From contig NZ_RFFL01000014.1 of NCBI RefSeq assembly GCF_003696285.1, positions 1 through 64,000 of the forward strand: a DNA stretch of 64,000 bases, given 5' to 3'. This document shows positions 24,643-34,001 of this stretch, piece by piece (within the stretch, counting starts at the first letter, position 1; the number at the start of each line of letters is the position of its first letter). Source of the DNA: Stutzerimonas nitrititolerans (GTDB taxonomy: Bacteria > Pseudomonadota > Gammaproteobacteria > Pseudomonadales > Pseudomonadaceae). The notes below the pieces were generated by a model. That model was not told the origin of the DNA. It worked only from the letters and a program-made list of their open reading frames with translations, and ran no database searches. The position numbers and the translations under genes were made by a program.

Positions 24643-26517
24643 ATGCGCAATTCCCTTCCCCTGGCCGCGGTGCTGCTGGGCCTTCCTTCCTGTGTCCTGG
24701 CCGATCATGGCGATGCCTTGCTGCTGGGCCAGCAGGTGATCACCGCCAGCCGGACCGGCCATTCGCCGGTGTCCATCGCTTCCAGCAGCCTCATCACCCG
24801 TGACGAGATCGAACGCCAGCAGGCCGGCAGCGTGCCGGAGCTGCTGCAGCGCCTGGCCGGAGTCAGCGTCACCAGCAACGGCGGGCGCGGCAAGAGCACC
24901 TCGGTGTCCATTCGCGGCACCAGCGACAAGCACGTGCTGGTGCTGATCGACGGCGTCCGGGTCGGCTCGGCCACCTCCGGCAGCGCCGCGTTGCAGAGCA
25001 TCCCGGTGGAGCAGATCGAGCGTATCGAGATTGTCCGTGGACCGCGCTCCAGCCTGTACGGCTCGGAAGCCATGGGCGGGGTGATCCAGATATTCACCCG
25101 TCGCGGTGGCGCCAAGGGCTTCAAGCCTTACTTCTCGGTGGGTGCCGGTTCGCGTTCGAGCTACAGTGGGTCGGCCGGTGTGGCCGGCAGTCACGGCAAC
25201 GGCTGGTTCAACCTCGGCGTGGCCAGCGAGTCCACCGACGGTATCAATGCTCGCGCCTATCGCAGCAACGAACCCAAGGCCTTCGAGCCGGATGCCGACG
25301 GCTACCGCGAACTCTCTGCACAATTGCGCGCCGGCTATCGCTTCGACAACGGCCTGGAGCTCGACGGCAGCTGGTTGCAGAGCGAAAACCACAGCGACTT
25401 TGATGCCCGTAGCTATAGCGCCAAAAACGGACTCAGTGGAACCAATGCATACAGCGACGGCTCCCTGCAGGCGCTCAGCGGTCGCGCGCGCTTCTCGCCG
25501 CTGGCCTTCTGGGACGTCACCTTGCAGGCCGGGCATAGCGAGGACCTGGATGACAGATTTCAGGACGGCGACTTCAATTCGCGCTTCGATACCCGCCGCG
25601 ACAGCCTGAGCTGGCAGAACGACTTCAATTTCGGCGAGGCGCAGGTGCTGAGCCTCGGCATGGATTACAAAAAGGATCGTGTCGACAGCAGCGACGACTA
25701 TGCCGAGGACAACCGCTACAACAAGGGCTACTTCGTCCAGTACCAGGCCGCTTTCGGCCGCCACGGCGTGCAGGCCGGCCTGCGTCGCGACAAGGATGAG
25801 TTCTTCGGTGCGCACGACACCGGAAGCCTGGGTTACAGCTTCGACCTGAGCGACGCGCTGACGCTGACCGCCGCCTATGGCACCGCCTACCGCGCGCCGA
25901 CCTTCAACGATCTGTATTACCCGCTTACAAGGGGCATGGAAGGTAACCCGGACCTCCAGCCGGAGGAATCGGAAAGCTACGAGATCGGCATCCGCGGCAG
26001 TCATGGCTGGGGTGAGTGGAACATCAATGCCTATGAAAACCAGATCGAAGATCTGATCGTCTGGGCGGGCAGCAGCCCCATGCGTCCGGAAAACGTCGAC
26101 GTGGCGCGCATCCGCGGCATCGAGACCAGCGTCGCCACCGTGCTGGCCGGCTGGAACGTGGCTGCCAACATGACCTTCATGGACCCGCAGGACCGCAGCA
26201 AGGCCAACCACGGCCATCTGCTGCAGCGCCGCGCCAAGCGCCAGTTCAACCTGGACCTTGATCGCCAGTTCGGCGCCGTCGGCCTGGGCGCGTCGCTGTA
26301 CGCGGCCAGCGAGCGCTTCGACAAGGCGAGCAACGCCGAGGATTCGCGCATGCCGGGCTACGCCCTGGTGGACCTGCGCAGCGAGTACCGTTTCGACGAG
26401 GCTTGGCGCTTGCAGGTCAAGCTGGCGAACCTGTTCGACCGTGACTACGAAACCGCACAGACCTACGAGCAGCCCGGTCGCGCGGTGTATTTCACCGTGC
26501 GCTATCAGGCCCTGTAA
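24643..26517 (+). CDS. btuB: vitamin B12 outer-membrane receptor BtuB
   Basis: 624 aa from the ATG at 24643. It has a signal peptide (about 1-21, PSCVLAD), a TonB box (QQVITASRTG), a plug with SIRGTSDKHVLVLIDGVRVGS and IVRGPRSSLYGSEAMGGVIQ, and a 22-strand barrel ending in the aromatic FTVRYQAL. The cobalamin riboswitch directly upstream and the cob genes downstream fix the substrate class as B12 or a corrinoid. Homologues in Pseudomonas (PA1271) have the same position. Confidence 0.93.
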   Translation: MRNSLPLAAVLLGLPSCVLADHGDALLLGQQVITASRTGHSPVSIASSSLITRDEIERQQAGSVPELLQRLAGVSVTSNGGRGKSTSVSIRGTSDKHVLVLIDGVRVGSATSGSAALQSIPVEQIERIEIVRGPRSSLYGSEAMGGVIQIFTRRGGAKGFKPYFSVGAGSRSSYSGSAGVAGSHGNGWFNLGVASESTDGINARAYRSNEPKAFEPDADGYRELSAQLRAGYRFDNGLELDGSWLQSENHSDFDARSYSAKNGLSGTNAYSDGSLQALSGRARFSPLAFWDVTLQAGHSEDLDDRFQDGDFNSRFDTRRDSLSWQNDFNFGEAQVLSLGMDYKKDRVDSSDDYAEDNRYNKGYFVQYQAAFGRHGVQAGLRRDKDEFFGAHDTGSLGYSFDLSDALTLTAAYGTAYRAPTFNDLYYPLTRGMEGNPDLQPEESESYEIGIRGSHGWGEWNINAYENQIEDLIVWAGSSPMRPENVDVARIRGIETSVATVLAGWNVAANMTFMDPQDRSKANHGHLLQRRAKRQFNLDLDRQFGAVGLGASLYAASERFDKASNAEDSRMPGYALVDLRSEYRFDEAWRLQVKLANLFDRDYETAQTYEQPGRAVYFTVRYQAL

Positions 26518-26541
26518 ACCGGCAATCCGGAGGATAACAGC

Positions 26542-27114
26542 ATGCACGTCCTGTCCATGCGCGCCCAACTGGCAATAGGCGCCGCGATGATCCTGCTGAT
26601 GGCCATGACCCGTGGCCAACACTTCGCTAGCGTCCAGAATCTGCCCAGCGCCAGCTGGTCGATCTTCTTCCTGGCCGGCTTCTACCTGCGTCCGCGCTGG
26701 ATGTTCGTGCTGCTGTTCGCCGTGGCATCGGTGCTGGACTTCGGCTCCCTGGCCAGCGGCACCATCAGCGAATGGTGCCTGTCGCCGGCCTACTGGGCGC
26801 TGGTGCCGGCCTACGGCAGCCTGTGGCTGGCCGGGCGGCTGTTCGCCGGCTGGCAGCGCGACAACCTGCGCAGCCTGGCCGTGCTGGCGTTGACTTTGGT
26901 GGGTGCGGCTTTCGTCGCCTATCTGTTCTCCGGCGGTGGTTTCTACTTCTTCTCCGGTCGCTACCCCGAACCGACTCTGACCGGCTTCCTGGCGCGCATC
27001 GCCCAGTACGTGCCGCGTCATCTGGGTAACCTGGCGTTCTACGTCGGTACGGCGCTGGTGCTGCATGCCGGTATTTTCTCGGCGCTGCGCCTACGCGCAC
27101 GGGAGGTGCACTGA
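26542..27114 (+). CDS. membrane protein of the cobalamin locus (possible corrinoid/cobalt transport component)
   Basis: 190 aa with five or six TMs and a good ribosome site (GGAGGATAA). Its stop overlaps the cobO start (TGATG). It has no ATPase or binding-protein motif; size and topology resemble an ECF-type S-component, and similar genes between btuB and cobO are sometimes annotated as cobalamin transport proteins. No ATPase partner is encoded here. Assignment to B12 metabolism is from position and the shared riboswitch. Confidence 0.65.
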   Translation: MHVLSMRAQLAIGAAMILLMAMTRGQHFASVQNLPSASWSIFFLAGFYLRPRWMFVLLFAVASVLDFGSLASGTISEWCLSPAYWALVPAYGSLWLAGRLFAGWQRDNLRSLAVLALTLVGAAFVAYLFSGGGFYFFSGRYPEPTLTGFLARIAQYVPRHLGNLAFYVGTALVLHAGIFSALRLRAREVH

Positions 27115-27717
27115 TGGACGGGCGCGACGAGCGGCACAAGGCGCGCATGCAGCGCAAGAAGGCGGTGGTCGACGCGAAGATCGCCGAGGCCCAGGACGAG
27201 TACGGCCTGCTGCTGGTGCACAGCGGCAACGGCAAGGGCAAGAGCAGCTCGGCTTTCGGCATGGTTGCCCGCGCGCTGGGCCACGGCATCAAGGTCGGCG
27301 TGGTGCAGTTCATCAAGGGCGCGGCCAGCACCGGCGAGGAAAACTTCTTCCGACGCTTCCCCGAGGAGGTGCGTTATCACGTGATGGGCGAAGGCTTCAC
27401 CTGGGAAACCCAGGGACCGCCAGCGCGACATCGCCAAGGCGCAGGAGGCCTGGGCAGTGGCGCGTGAGCTGCTGGCCGATGAAAGCATCGGTCTGGTGGT
27501 GCTTGACGAGCTGAACATCGCGCTGAAATACGGCTATCTGGAGCTGGAGCCGGTATTGGCCGATATCGAGTCGCGGCCAATGCTGCAGCACGTCGTGGTC
27601 ACCGGTCGCGGGGCACCGCCCGGGCTGATCGAGGCGGCGGATACCGTCACCGAAATGAACCTGGTCAAGCATGCGTTCAAGGCGGGCGTGAAGGCGCAGA
27701 AGGGCGTGGAGTTCTGA
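27114..27717 (+). pseudogene. cobO: cob(I)yrinic acid a,c-diamide adenosyltransferase CobO, frameshifted
   Basis: Two overlapping frames together make one CobO (about 200 aa). The first frame (27114-27467) holds the N-terminus and the P-loop HSGNGKGKSSSAFG and runs to GFTWETQ. The second continues with AKAQEAWAVARELL through VVLDELNIALKYGYL to KAQKGVEF at 27717. Reading GG instead of GGG at 27413-27415 restores one frame (ETQ-DRQRDIAKA), so there is one extra G. As written, the product is a truncated 117-aa protein with a wrong tail. The enzyme adenosylates the corrin ring and has no obvious substitute here, so either the base is a sequencing error or the strain needs another adenosyltransferase. 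Confidence 0.88.
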
Positions 27718-27737
27718 TGCCGATGCTTACAGGTCAG

Positions 27738-27856
27738 TTAGGGTGGATGGCGCCTTTTTCATCCACCGCCCGCGTTGTCGGTGGATGGGTGAAGCGTCAT
27801 CCACCCTACGCCAGACCTCGGAAACGTAGGGTGGATGTCGCTCTTTACATCCACCA
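27738..27856. repeat. three GGTGGAT/ATCCACC hairpin units
   Basis: Three short hairpins occur in 119 bp, at 27738-27768, 27780-27809 and 27825-27856. Each has a GTGGATG-like arm and a CATCCAC arm around 10-15 bases, and the family ends are TAGGGTGGAT. They fill the cobO-cobB gap inside the cob operon, where they may stabilise or attenuate the transcript. Confidence 0.75.
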
Positions 27857-27883
27857 TGACTCGACTCGCCCTGCGAGGCTGCG

Positions 27884-29176
27884 ATGAATAGCCGAAGCTG
27901 CCCGGCATTGCTGATCGCCGCGCCCGCGTCCGGGCAGGGCAAGACCACCGTCACCGCCGCCCTGGCTCGGCTGCATGCGCGCCAGGGCAAGCGCGTGCGG
28001 GTATTCAAGTGCGGGCCGGACTTTCTCGATCCGATGATTCTCGCTCGCGCCAGCGGCCAGCCTGTCTATCAGCTCGACCTGTGGATGGTCGGCGAGGAGG
28101 AATCGCGCCGACTGCTGTGGCAAGCCGCCGGCGAAGCCGATCTGATCCTCATCGAAGGCGTGATGGGGCTCTTCGATGGCAACCCCAGCGCCGCCGACCT
28201 GGCGCGGCGTTTCGGCGTGCCGGTGCTGGCGGTGATCGATGGTGCGGCCATGGCGCAGACCTTCGGCGCCCTGGCCCATGGGCTGGCGAGCTTCCAGCCG
28301 GACCTGCCGTTTTCCGGGGTGCTGGCCAACCGCGTCGGCAGCACGCGGCACGGCGAGATCCTGCGCGACAGCCTGCCGGAGGCGATTCGCTGGTACGGCG
28401 CGTTGCCGCGCAGCACGGATGTCGAACTGCCGAGCCGCCATCTGGGGCTGGTGCAGGCCGACGAACTGGCCGACCTGGACGCACGCCTGGATGCCGCCGC
28501 CGATGCCCTGGAGGCCAGCGCCGATGTGGCGCTGCCGCCGGCGGTGAGCTTTGCCGCGCCGCTTTCGCGCACGGTGGAACCGCTGCTGCAGGGCGTGCGC
28601 ATCGGCGTGGCACGCGATGCGGCCTTCGCCTTTCTCTACCAGGCCAACCTCCACCTGTTGCGCCAGCTGGGCGCCGAGCTGGTGTTCTTCTCGCCGCTCG
28701 CCGATACAGCGCTACCGCTGGTGGACAGCCTCTACCTGCCCGGCGGCTATCCCGAATTGTATTTGTGCGCGCTGGCCGACAACCAGGGGATGGCCGAAGC
28801 GATCCGTGCCCATCATGCCGCCGGCAAGCCCATCCTCGCCGAATGTGGCGGCATGCTCTATCTGCTCGACGGCCTCACCGACAAGGCCGGCACACACGGC
28901 GCCATGCTTGGTTTACTGCCCGGCGAGGCGCGGCTGCAGCCGCGGCTGACGGCGCTGGCGCTGCAGACGGTCGAGCTGCCGGAAGGGCGCTTGCGCGGGC
29001 ACACCTTCCACCATTCGGCGCTGGAAACATCGCTGCAACCGCTTGCGCTTGGCGAATGCCCGAACTATAAGCGCACCGCCGAGGCGGTCTACCGCCAGGG
29101 GCGCCTGACGGCGTCCTACATCCATTTCTACCTGCCGTCCGATCCGACCGCAGCCGCGGAGTTGTTGCGTCCATGA
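27884..29176 (+). CDS. cobB: cobyrinate a,c-diamide synthase CobB
   Basis: 430-aa ATP-dependent amidotransferase that amidates the a and c side chains of cobyrinate (or hydrogenobyrinate) with glutamine. The N-terminal synthetase domain starts with the P-loop-like APASGQGKTTV (about 13-23) and has FKCGPDFLDP. The C-terminal class-I glutaminase domain has the catalytic Cys in ILAECGGMLYL (near 325) and His residues in HTFHHS. The length is usual for the aerobic-pathway enzyme. It overlaps bluB by 4 bp. Confidence 0.93.
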   Translation: MNSRSCPALLIAAPASGQGKTTVTAALARLHARQGKRVRVFKCGPDFLDPMILARASGQPVYQLDLWMVGEEESRRLLWQAAGEADLILIEGVMGLFDGNPSAADLARRFGVPVLAVIDGAAMAQTFGALAHGLASFQPDLPFSGVLANRVGSTRHGEILRDSLPEAIRWYGALPRSTDVELPSRHLGLVQADELADLDARLDAAADALEASADVALPPAVSFAAPLSRTVEPLLQGVRIGVARDAAFAFLYQANLHLLRQLGAELVFFSPLADTALPLVDSLYLPGGYPELYLCALADNQGMAEAIRAHHAAGKPILAECGGMLYLLDGLTDKAGTHGAMLGLLPGEARLQPRLTALALQTVELPEGRLRGHTFHHSALETSLQPLALGECPNYKRTAEAVYRQGRLTASYIHFYLPSDPTAAAELLRP

Positions 29177-29823
29177 GCGAACATGCCTTCAGTCCCGAGG
29201 AGCGCGCGGCGGTCTACCGCGCCATTGCCGAACGCCGCGACATGCGTCACTTCGCAGGTGGCGAGGTGGCACCGGAGCTGCTGGCGAGGTTGCTGGAGGC
29301 TGCACACCAGGCGCCCAGCGTCGGCCTGATGCAGCCCTGGCGCTTCATTCGCATCACCACAAGGGATCTGCGCGAGCGTATCGGAACGCTGGTCGAGGAG
29401 GAGCGCCAGCGTACTGCCGAGGCGCTCGGCGAGCGGTCCAGCGAGTTCATGCGGCTGAAGGTCGAGGGCATCCACGAGTGCGCCGAGTTGCTGGTCGCCG
29501 CGCTGATGGATGGCCGCGACGCCCATGTGTTCGGCCGCCGCACCCTGCCGGAAATGGACCTGGCGTCGCTGGCCTGCGCCATCCAGAACCTCTGGCTTGC
29601 CGCTCGCGCCGAGGGGCTGGGCATGGGCTGGGTGTCGCTGTTCGAGCCGCAGGCGCTGGCCGAGCTGCTGGGCATGCCGGCCGGCGCCAGGCCGGCGGCG
29701 ATTCTATGCCTCGGGCCGGTGCATGATTTCTATCCAGCACCGATGCTCGAGCTGGAAGGCTGGACCCAGGGGCGACCACTGGCGGAGCTGCTGTACGAGG
29801 ACCAATGGGGGCGACGCCCTTGA
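29173..29823 (+). CDS. bluB: 5,6-dimethylbenzimidazole synthase BluB
   Basis: 216-aa nitroreductase-fold enzyme that fragments reduced FMN with O2 to make the lower ligand DMB. The N-terminal RRDMRHF and [14 protein letters not shown] match BluB, with later [17 protein letters not shown]. It overlaps cobB (ATGA) and cobD (19 bp). Its presence shows the lower ligand can be made in the presence of oxygen. Confidence 0.93.
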   Translation: MSEHAFSPEERAAVYRAIAERRDMRHFAGGEVAPELLARLLEAAHQAPSVGLMQPWRFIRITTRDLRERIGTLVEEERQRTAEALGERSSEFMRLKVEGIHECAELLVAALMDGRDAHVFGRRTLPEMDLASLACAIQNLWLAARAEGLGMGWVSLFEPQALAELLGMPAGARPAAILCLGPVHDFYPAPMLELEGWTQGRPLAELLYEDQWGRRP

Positions 29824-30731
29824 GCCTTGCGTTGAGCTGTTTGGCGGGCGTTGCCCTGGATGCGTTGCTCGGCGAGCCGAAGCGCGCGCATCCGCTGGTG
29901 GCCTTCGGGCGGCTGGCCGATCGCCTGGAACGGCATTTCAACGGGCCCGAAGCGCGCGGCTGGCGCAGCCACGGCGTGACGGCCTGGTGCCTGGCGGTAC
30001 TGCCACTGACGGGGCTGGCCTGGTTGCTCAGCCTGTTGCCGGGTATCGGCTGGCTGGTGGAAATCGTGCTCTTGTACCTGGCCCTGGGCCTGCGCAGCCT
30101 GGGCGAGCACCTGTTGCCGGTAGCGCGGGCGCTGCGCCTGGGTGATCTGCCGGAGGCGCGCCGGCGGGTCGGTTATATCGTCAGCCGCGATACCTCGACG
30201 CTGGACGAAGCGGGCGTGGCCCGCGCCACCACCGAGTCGGCGCTAGAGAACGGCAGTGATGCGGTATTCGCTACGCTGTTCTGGTTTGTGATTGCCGGTG
30301 CGCCGGGTGTCGTGCTCTACCGCCTGAGCAACACCCTGGATGCCATGTGGGGGTATCGCAACGAACGTTTCGAGCGCTTCGGCTGGGCCGCGGCGCGGAT
30401 CGACGATGCACTCAATTATCTACCGGCGCGGCTGGTGGCGCTGACCTATGCGCTGCTCGGCCGGACCCGCCAGGCGCTGCGTTGCTGGCGCGCACAGGCG
30501 CCCTCATGGGACAGCCCCAACGCCGGACCGGTGATGGCCGCCGGCGCCGGCGCGCTGGGCGTCGTCCTGGGCGGGCCGGCGATCTATCACGGCGAACTGC
30601 ACACGCGACCGCCGCTGGGCGAGGGCGAGCCGCCACGGGCGGGGGATATCGAGCGCGCGCTGGATCTGGTCTGGTCTGGCGTCGGCGTCTGGCTAGTGGT
30701 GCTGCTGATCGGAGGCTGGCTGCATGCTTGA
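29805..30731 (+). CDS. cobD: adenosylcobinamide-phosphate synthase CobD (CbiB)
   Basis: 308-aa membrane protein that attaches (R)-1-amino-2-propanol phosphate to adenosylcobyrate. Family motifs [51 protein letters not shown] and [20 protein letters not shown] are seen, with four or more TMs. The ATG at 29805 lies inside the end of bluB; a TTG at 29820 is an alternative. It overlaps cobC by 8 bp. Confidence 0.93.
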   Translation: MGATPLSLALSCLAGVALDALLGEPKRAHPLVAFGRLADRLERHFNGPEARGWRSHGVTAWCLAVLPLTGLAWLLSLLPGIGWLVEIVLLYLALGLRSLGEHLLPVARALRLGDLPEARRRVGYIVSRDTSTLDEAGVARATTESALENGSDAVFATLFWFVIAGAPGVVLYRLSNTLDAMWGYRNERFERFGWAAARIDDALNYLPARLVALTYALLGRTRQALRCWRAQAPSWDSPNAGPVMAAGAGALGVVLGGPAIYHGELHTRPPLGEGEPPRAGDIERALDLVWSGVGVWLVVLLIGGWLHA

Positions 30732-31713
30732 GCACGGTGGGCGCCTGCGGGCGGCGGCGCAGCGCCATGGAGTCGCGCTGACGGACTGGCTCGACCTGTC
30801 CACCGGCATCGCCCCCTATGGCTGGGCGATACCGGAAATTCCCGCGAATGCCTGGAGCCGTCTGCCGGAAGCCGACGACGGGCTGGAAGCCGCAGCGCAG
30901 CACTATTACGGCGCCCGTTCGCTGCTGCCGCTGGCCGGATCGCAGGCGGCCATCCAGGCGCTGCCTCGCTTGCGCGGGCCGGCGCGGGTCGGGGTGGTAT
31001 CACCCTGTTACGCCGAACACGCCGAGGCCTGGCGGCGCGAAGGGCATCAACTGGTCGAACTCTGCGAAGCCAGCGTGCCGAAGACGCTCGATCGGCTTGA
31101 CGTGCTGGTGGTGGTCAACCCCAACAATCCCAGCGGCCGGCTGATAGGCACCGAGCAACTGCTGCACTGGCATGCCCGGCTGGCTGACCACGGCGGCTGG
31201 CTGGTGGTCGACGAGGCCTTCATGGACTGCATGCCGCAGCACAGCCTGGCTGCCCACAGCCATCTGCCGGGGCTGGTGGTGTTGCGTTCGTTCGGCAAAT
31301 TCTTCGGCCTGGCCGGTGCGCGCCTGGGCTTCGCGTTGGCCCATGGCGGGTTGCTACGCGTGCTCGAGGAGCAGCTCGGGCCCTGGCCGGTCGGTGGTCC
31401 GACGCGGTGGCTGGGCAGTGTCCTGCTGGCCGATGCCGAGGGCCAGCGCAGACAGCGCCAGCGGTTGAGCGAGGATGGCGCGCGGCTCGCGGCCCTGCTG
31501 ACCGAACAGGAACTGCCGCCGACCGGTGGCTGCGCGCTGTTCCAGACGGTGTGCGATGCGAAGGCCGCACAGTTGCACGATCACCTAGCGCGTGCCGGTA
31601 TCCTCACACGGCTGTTCATGCCGCTCGGCCTGCGCTTCGGCCTGCCCGGTGAGGAGTCGGGCTGGGCGAGGCTGGAGCAGGCCCTTCGGCATTACCGGGA
31701 GCAGAACGCATGA
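30724..31713 (+). CDS. cobC: L-threonine-O-3-phosphate decarboxylase CobC
   Basis: 329-aa PLP enzyme of aminotransferase fold type I. It makes (R)-1-amino-2-propanol phosphate, the nucleotide-loop linker. Motifs seen are [12 protein letters not shown] near the N-terminus, [20 protein letters not shown] and the PLP-binding Lys in [16 protein letters not shown]. It is coupled to cobD upstream and cobQ downstream by overlaps, in the P. aeruginosa PA1276 order. Confidence 0.92.
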   Translation: MLEHGGRLRAAAQRHGVALTDWLDLSTGIAPYGWAIPEIPANAWSRLPEADDGLEAAAQHYYGARSLLPLAGSQAAIQALPRLRGPARVGVVSPCYAEHAEAWRREGHQLVELCEASVPKTLDRLDVLVVVNPNNPSGRLIGTEQLLHWHARLADHGGWLVVDEAFMDCMPQHSLAAHSHLPGLVVLRSFGKFFGLAGARLGFALAHGGLLRVLEEQLGPWPVGGPTRWLGSVLLADAEGQRRQRQRLSEDGARLAALLTEQELPPTGGCALFQTVCDAKAAQLHDHLARAGILTRLFMPLGLRFGLPGEESGWARLEQALRHYREQNA

Positions 31714-33161
31714 CCACGCTGATGGTGCAGGGCACCACCTCCGACGCCGGCAAGAGCACCCTGGTGACCGCGTTATGCCGCTGGCTGGCGCGCCAGGGCG
31801 TGGCGGTGGCGCCGTTCAAGCCGCAGAACATGGCGCTCAACAGCGCGGTGACCGCCGACGGCGGCGAGATCGGCCGCGCCCAGGCGGTGCAGGCCCAGGC
31901 CGCCGGGCTGGCGCCGCACACCGACATGAACCCGGTGCTGCTCAAGCCCAACAGCGATACCGGCGCCCAGGTGATCATTCATGGGCGGGCCGTCACTCAG
32001 ATGGATGCCGCCGTCTATCACGATTACAAGCGCGTGGCCATGCAGGCGGTACTGGAATCCCATCGGCGCTTGAGTACGACGTATTCCGTGGTGATGGTCG
32101 AGGGTGCAGGCTCGCCTGCCGAGATCAACCTGCGCGCCAATGACATCGCCAACATGGGCTTCGCCGAGGCGGTGGACTGCCCGGTGATCCTCATTGCCGA
32201 TATCGACAAGGGCGGTGTCTTCGCTCATCTGGTCGGCACGCTGGAGCTGCTCAGCGCTTCGGAGCAGGCGCGTGTGCGGGGCTTCGTCATCAACCGCTTT
32301 CGCGGCGATATCGCACTGTTGCAACCTGGGCTGGACTGGCTTGAGCGACGTACCGGCAAGCCGGTGCTGGGCGTGCTGCCGTATCTGATGGATTTCCACC
32401 TGGAAGCCGAGGATGCCATCGATGTGCGCCAGTCGGCCAAGGCCGCCGAAGTGTTGAAAGTGGTGGTGCCGGTGCTGCCGCGCATCAGCAACCACACCGA
32501 CTTCGATCCGCTGCGTCTGCACCCGCAGGTCGATCTTCGTTTCGTCGGTCCCGGACAACCCGTTCCTGCCGCCGACCTGATCGTCCTGCCCGGCTCCAAG
32601 AGTGTGCGTGCCGATCTCGCCTGGCTGCGTGCCAACGGCTGGGAGGCAGCGATCCAGCGTCATCTGCGCTATGGCGGCAAGCTGCTGGGCATCTGCGGCG
32701 GGCTGCAGATGCTCGGCCAGCGCATCGCCGATCCGCTCGGGCTGGAAGGGGCGGCCGGCGAGAGCGAGGGGCTTGGCCTGCTGGCATTCGACACCGTGCT
32801 CGAAGCCGACAAGCAGCTGCGCAATGTGCGTGGGCGGCTGTGCCTGGAGGGTGCCAAAGTCAGCGGCTACGAGATCCATGCGGGGGTGAGCGACGGACCG
32901 GCGCTGCGCCAGGCCGCGGTCGAACTGGACGATGGTCGCCGCGATGGCGCCGTCAGCGCCGACGGCCAGGTGCTCGGCACCTACCTGCACGGCCTGTTCG
33001 AAAGTCCGGCGGCCTGCACCGTGCTGTTGCGTTGGGCCGGGCTCGGTGAGGTCGAGACGGTGGACTACCACGCGCTGCGCGAGCGCGATATCGAGCGCCT
33101 GGCCGATCTGGTCGAGGCGCACCTGGATGTCACGCGCCTGCGCGCGCTGTGCGGCATCTGA
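31710..33161 (+). CDS. cobQ: cobyric acid synthase CobQ
   Basis: 483-aa ATP- and glutamine-dependent amidotransferase that amidates side chains b, d, e and g. It starts [19 protein letters not shown] (P-loop-like), then [12 protein letters not shown] and [12 protein letters not shown]. The glutaminase domain has [14 protein letters not shown] (nucleophilic Cys near 333) and a C-terminal His in GTYLHGLFE. It overlaps cobC by 4 bp; a 24-bp gap precedes cobP. Confidence 0.95.
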   Translation: MTTLMVQGTTSDAGKSTLVTALCRWLARQGVAVAPFKPQNMALNSAVTADGGEIGRAQAVQAQAAGLAPHTDMNPVLLKPNSDTGAQVIIHGRAVTQMDAAVYHDYKRVAMQAVLESHRRLSTTYSVVMVEGAGSPAEINLRANDIANMGFAEAVDCPVILIADIDKGGVFAHLVGTLELLSASEQARVRGFVINRFRGDIALLQPGLDWLERRTGKPVLGVLPYLMDFHLEAEDAIDVRQSAKAAEVLKVVVPVLPRISNHTDFDPLRLHPQVDLRFVGPGQPVPAADLIVLPGSKSVRADLAWLRANGWEAAIQRHLRYGGKLLGICGGLQMLGQRIADPLGLEGAAGESEGLGLLAFDTVLEADKQLRNVRGRLCLEGAKVSGYEIHAGVSDGPALRQAAVELDDGRRDGAVSADGQVLGTYLHGLFESPAACTVLLRWAGLGEVETVDYHALRERDIERLADLVEAHLDVTRLRALCGI

Positions 33162-33185
33162 CATGACCTTCAGGAGAGTCCGGCC

Positions 33186-33704
33186 ATGATCGAACTGATC
33201 CTCGGTGGCGCACGTTCCGGCAAGAGCCGCCTGGCCGAGCGCCTGGCTGCCGAAAGCGATCTGGCCGTCACTTATATCGCCACCAGCCAGTCGCTGGATG
33301 GCGAGATGGCCGAGCGCATCGCCCTGCATCGCCAGCGCCGCCCCGCGCACTGGTCGCTGGTGGAGGAGCCGTTGCAACTGGCGCGGGTGCTAAGCGAACA
33401 GGCCGACGCCCGGCGCTGCCTGCTGGTCGACTGCCTGACCCTGTGGCTGACCAACCTGCTGATGCTGGACGACCCGGCGCGACTGGTCGCCGAGCGTGAC
33501 GCCCTGCTGGAAAGCCTCGGCAAGCTGCCGGGGCGGATCATTCTGGTCAGCAACGAAACCGGTCTCGGCGTGGTGCCGCTGGGCGAGCTGACCCGGCGCT
33601 ATGTGGATGAAGCCGGCTGGCTGCACCAGGCGGTGGCCGCGCGCGCGCATCGGGTGACCTTCATGGTCGCGGGGTTGCCCATGGTGCTCAAGGACGGGCG
33701 GTGA
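33186..33704 (+). CDS. cobP: adenosylcobinamide kinase / guanylyltransferase CobP (CobU)
   Basis: 172-aa bifunctional enzyme that activates adenosylcobinamide to its GDP form. Family motifs are the P-loop LGGARSGKSRLAERLA, YIATSQSLDGEMAERI and IALHRQRRP (GTP-binding His region), then LLVDCLTLWLTNLL and LVSNETGLGVVP. The ribosome site is AGGAGAG. It is the last gene of the cob block here. cobU/cobT, the alpha-ribazole phosphatase and the cobalamin synthase gene, which follow in P. aeruginosa, are absent from this window. Confidence 0.94.
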   Translation: MIELILGGARSGKSRLAERLAAESDLAVTYIATSQSLDGEMAERIALHRQRRPAHWSLVEEPLQLARVLSEQADARRCLLVDCLTLWLTNLLMLDDPARLVAERDALLESLGKLPGRIILVSNETGLGVVPLGELTRRYVDEAGWLHQAVAARAHRVTFMVAGLPMVLKDGR

Positions 33705-33896
33705 CCCGCGCGCGGTCACGGTCTTATCCGCTCCATGGAGTGGAGACTGTGGAATATCGCCGGCACGGACGCCAAGCAATACGTGCGCCTGGAGGCACCT
33801 CCGGCGTATTCGCCAGGCTTGCAATCCAGCGGCAAGAGCGCGCAGCATTGGCTCCTCTTTCAGATACGCCTCATCACTCGAGGCGTAGCCTTCCGT

Positions 33897-33924
33897 GGTC
33901 GCTGGAAGCGACCGACTCTATTTT
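33897..33924 (+). terminator. possible terminator downstream of cobP
   Basis: GGTCGCT and AGCGACC form a perfect 7-bp stem with a GGA loop, followed 6 bases later by a run of five T (33920-33924). It lies about 190 bp after cobP and 78 bp before the stressosome operon. The spacer before the T-run weakens the call. A smaller hairpin (GTGACC/GGTCAC) straddles the cobP stop. Otherwise the 297-bp gap (33705-34001) shows no gene and must hold the rsbR promoter. Confidence 0.4.
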
Positions 33925-34001
33925 TACCCACCATCGAACCCGCGGCTATGGAGCGACTCTTAGCCCAGGTAATCGTTACGCTCAGCTGAGGACCAGCGCC
34001 A

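Noticed and set aside
24154-27066. 970-codon open frame antisense to btuB
   Set aside because: It is a high-GC shadow of btuB, the riboswitch and the following genes; no ribosome site and no recognisable domain.
27738-27856. CRISPR array
   Set aside because: Only three units with internal hairpins and irregular spacing, no uniform spacers and no cas genes.
33735-33989. Small plus-strand ORF between cobP and rsbR
   Set aside because: No ribosome site, odd composition and it spans a terminator-like hairpin.
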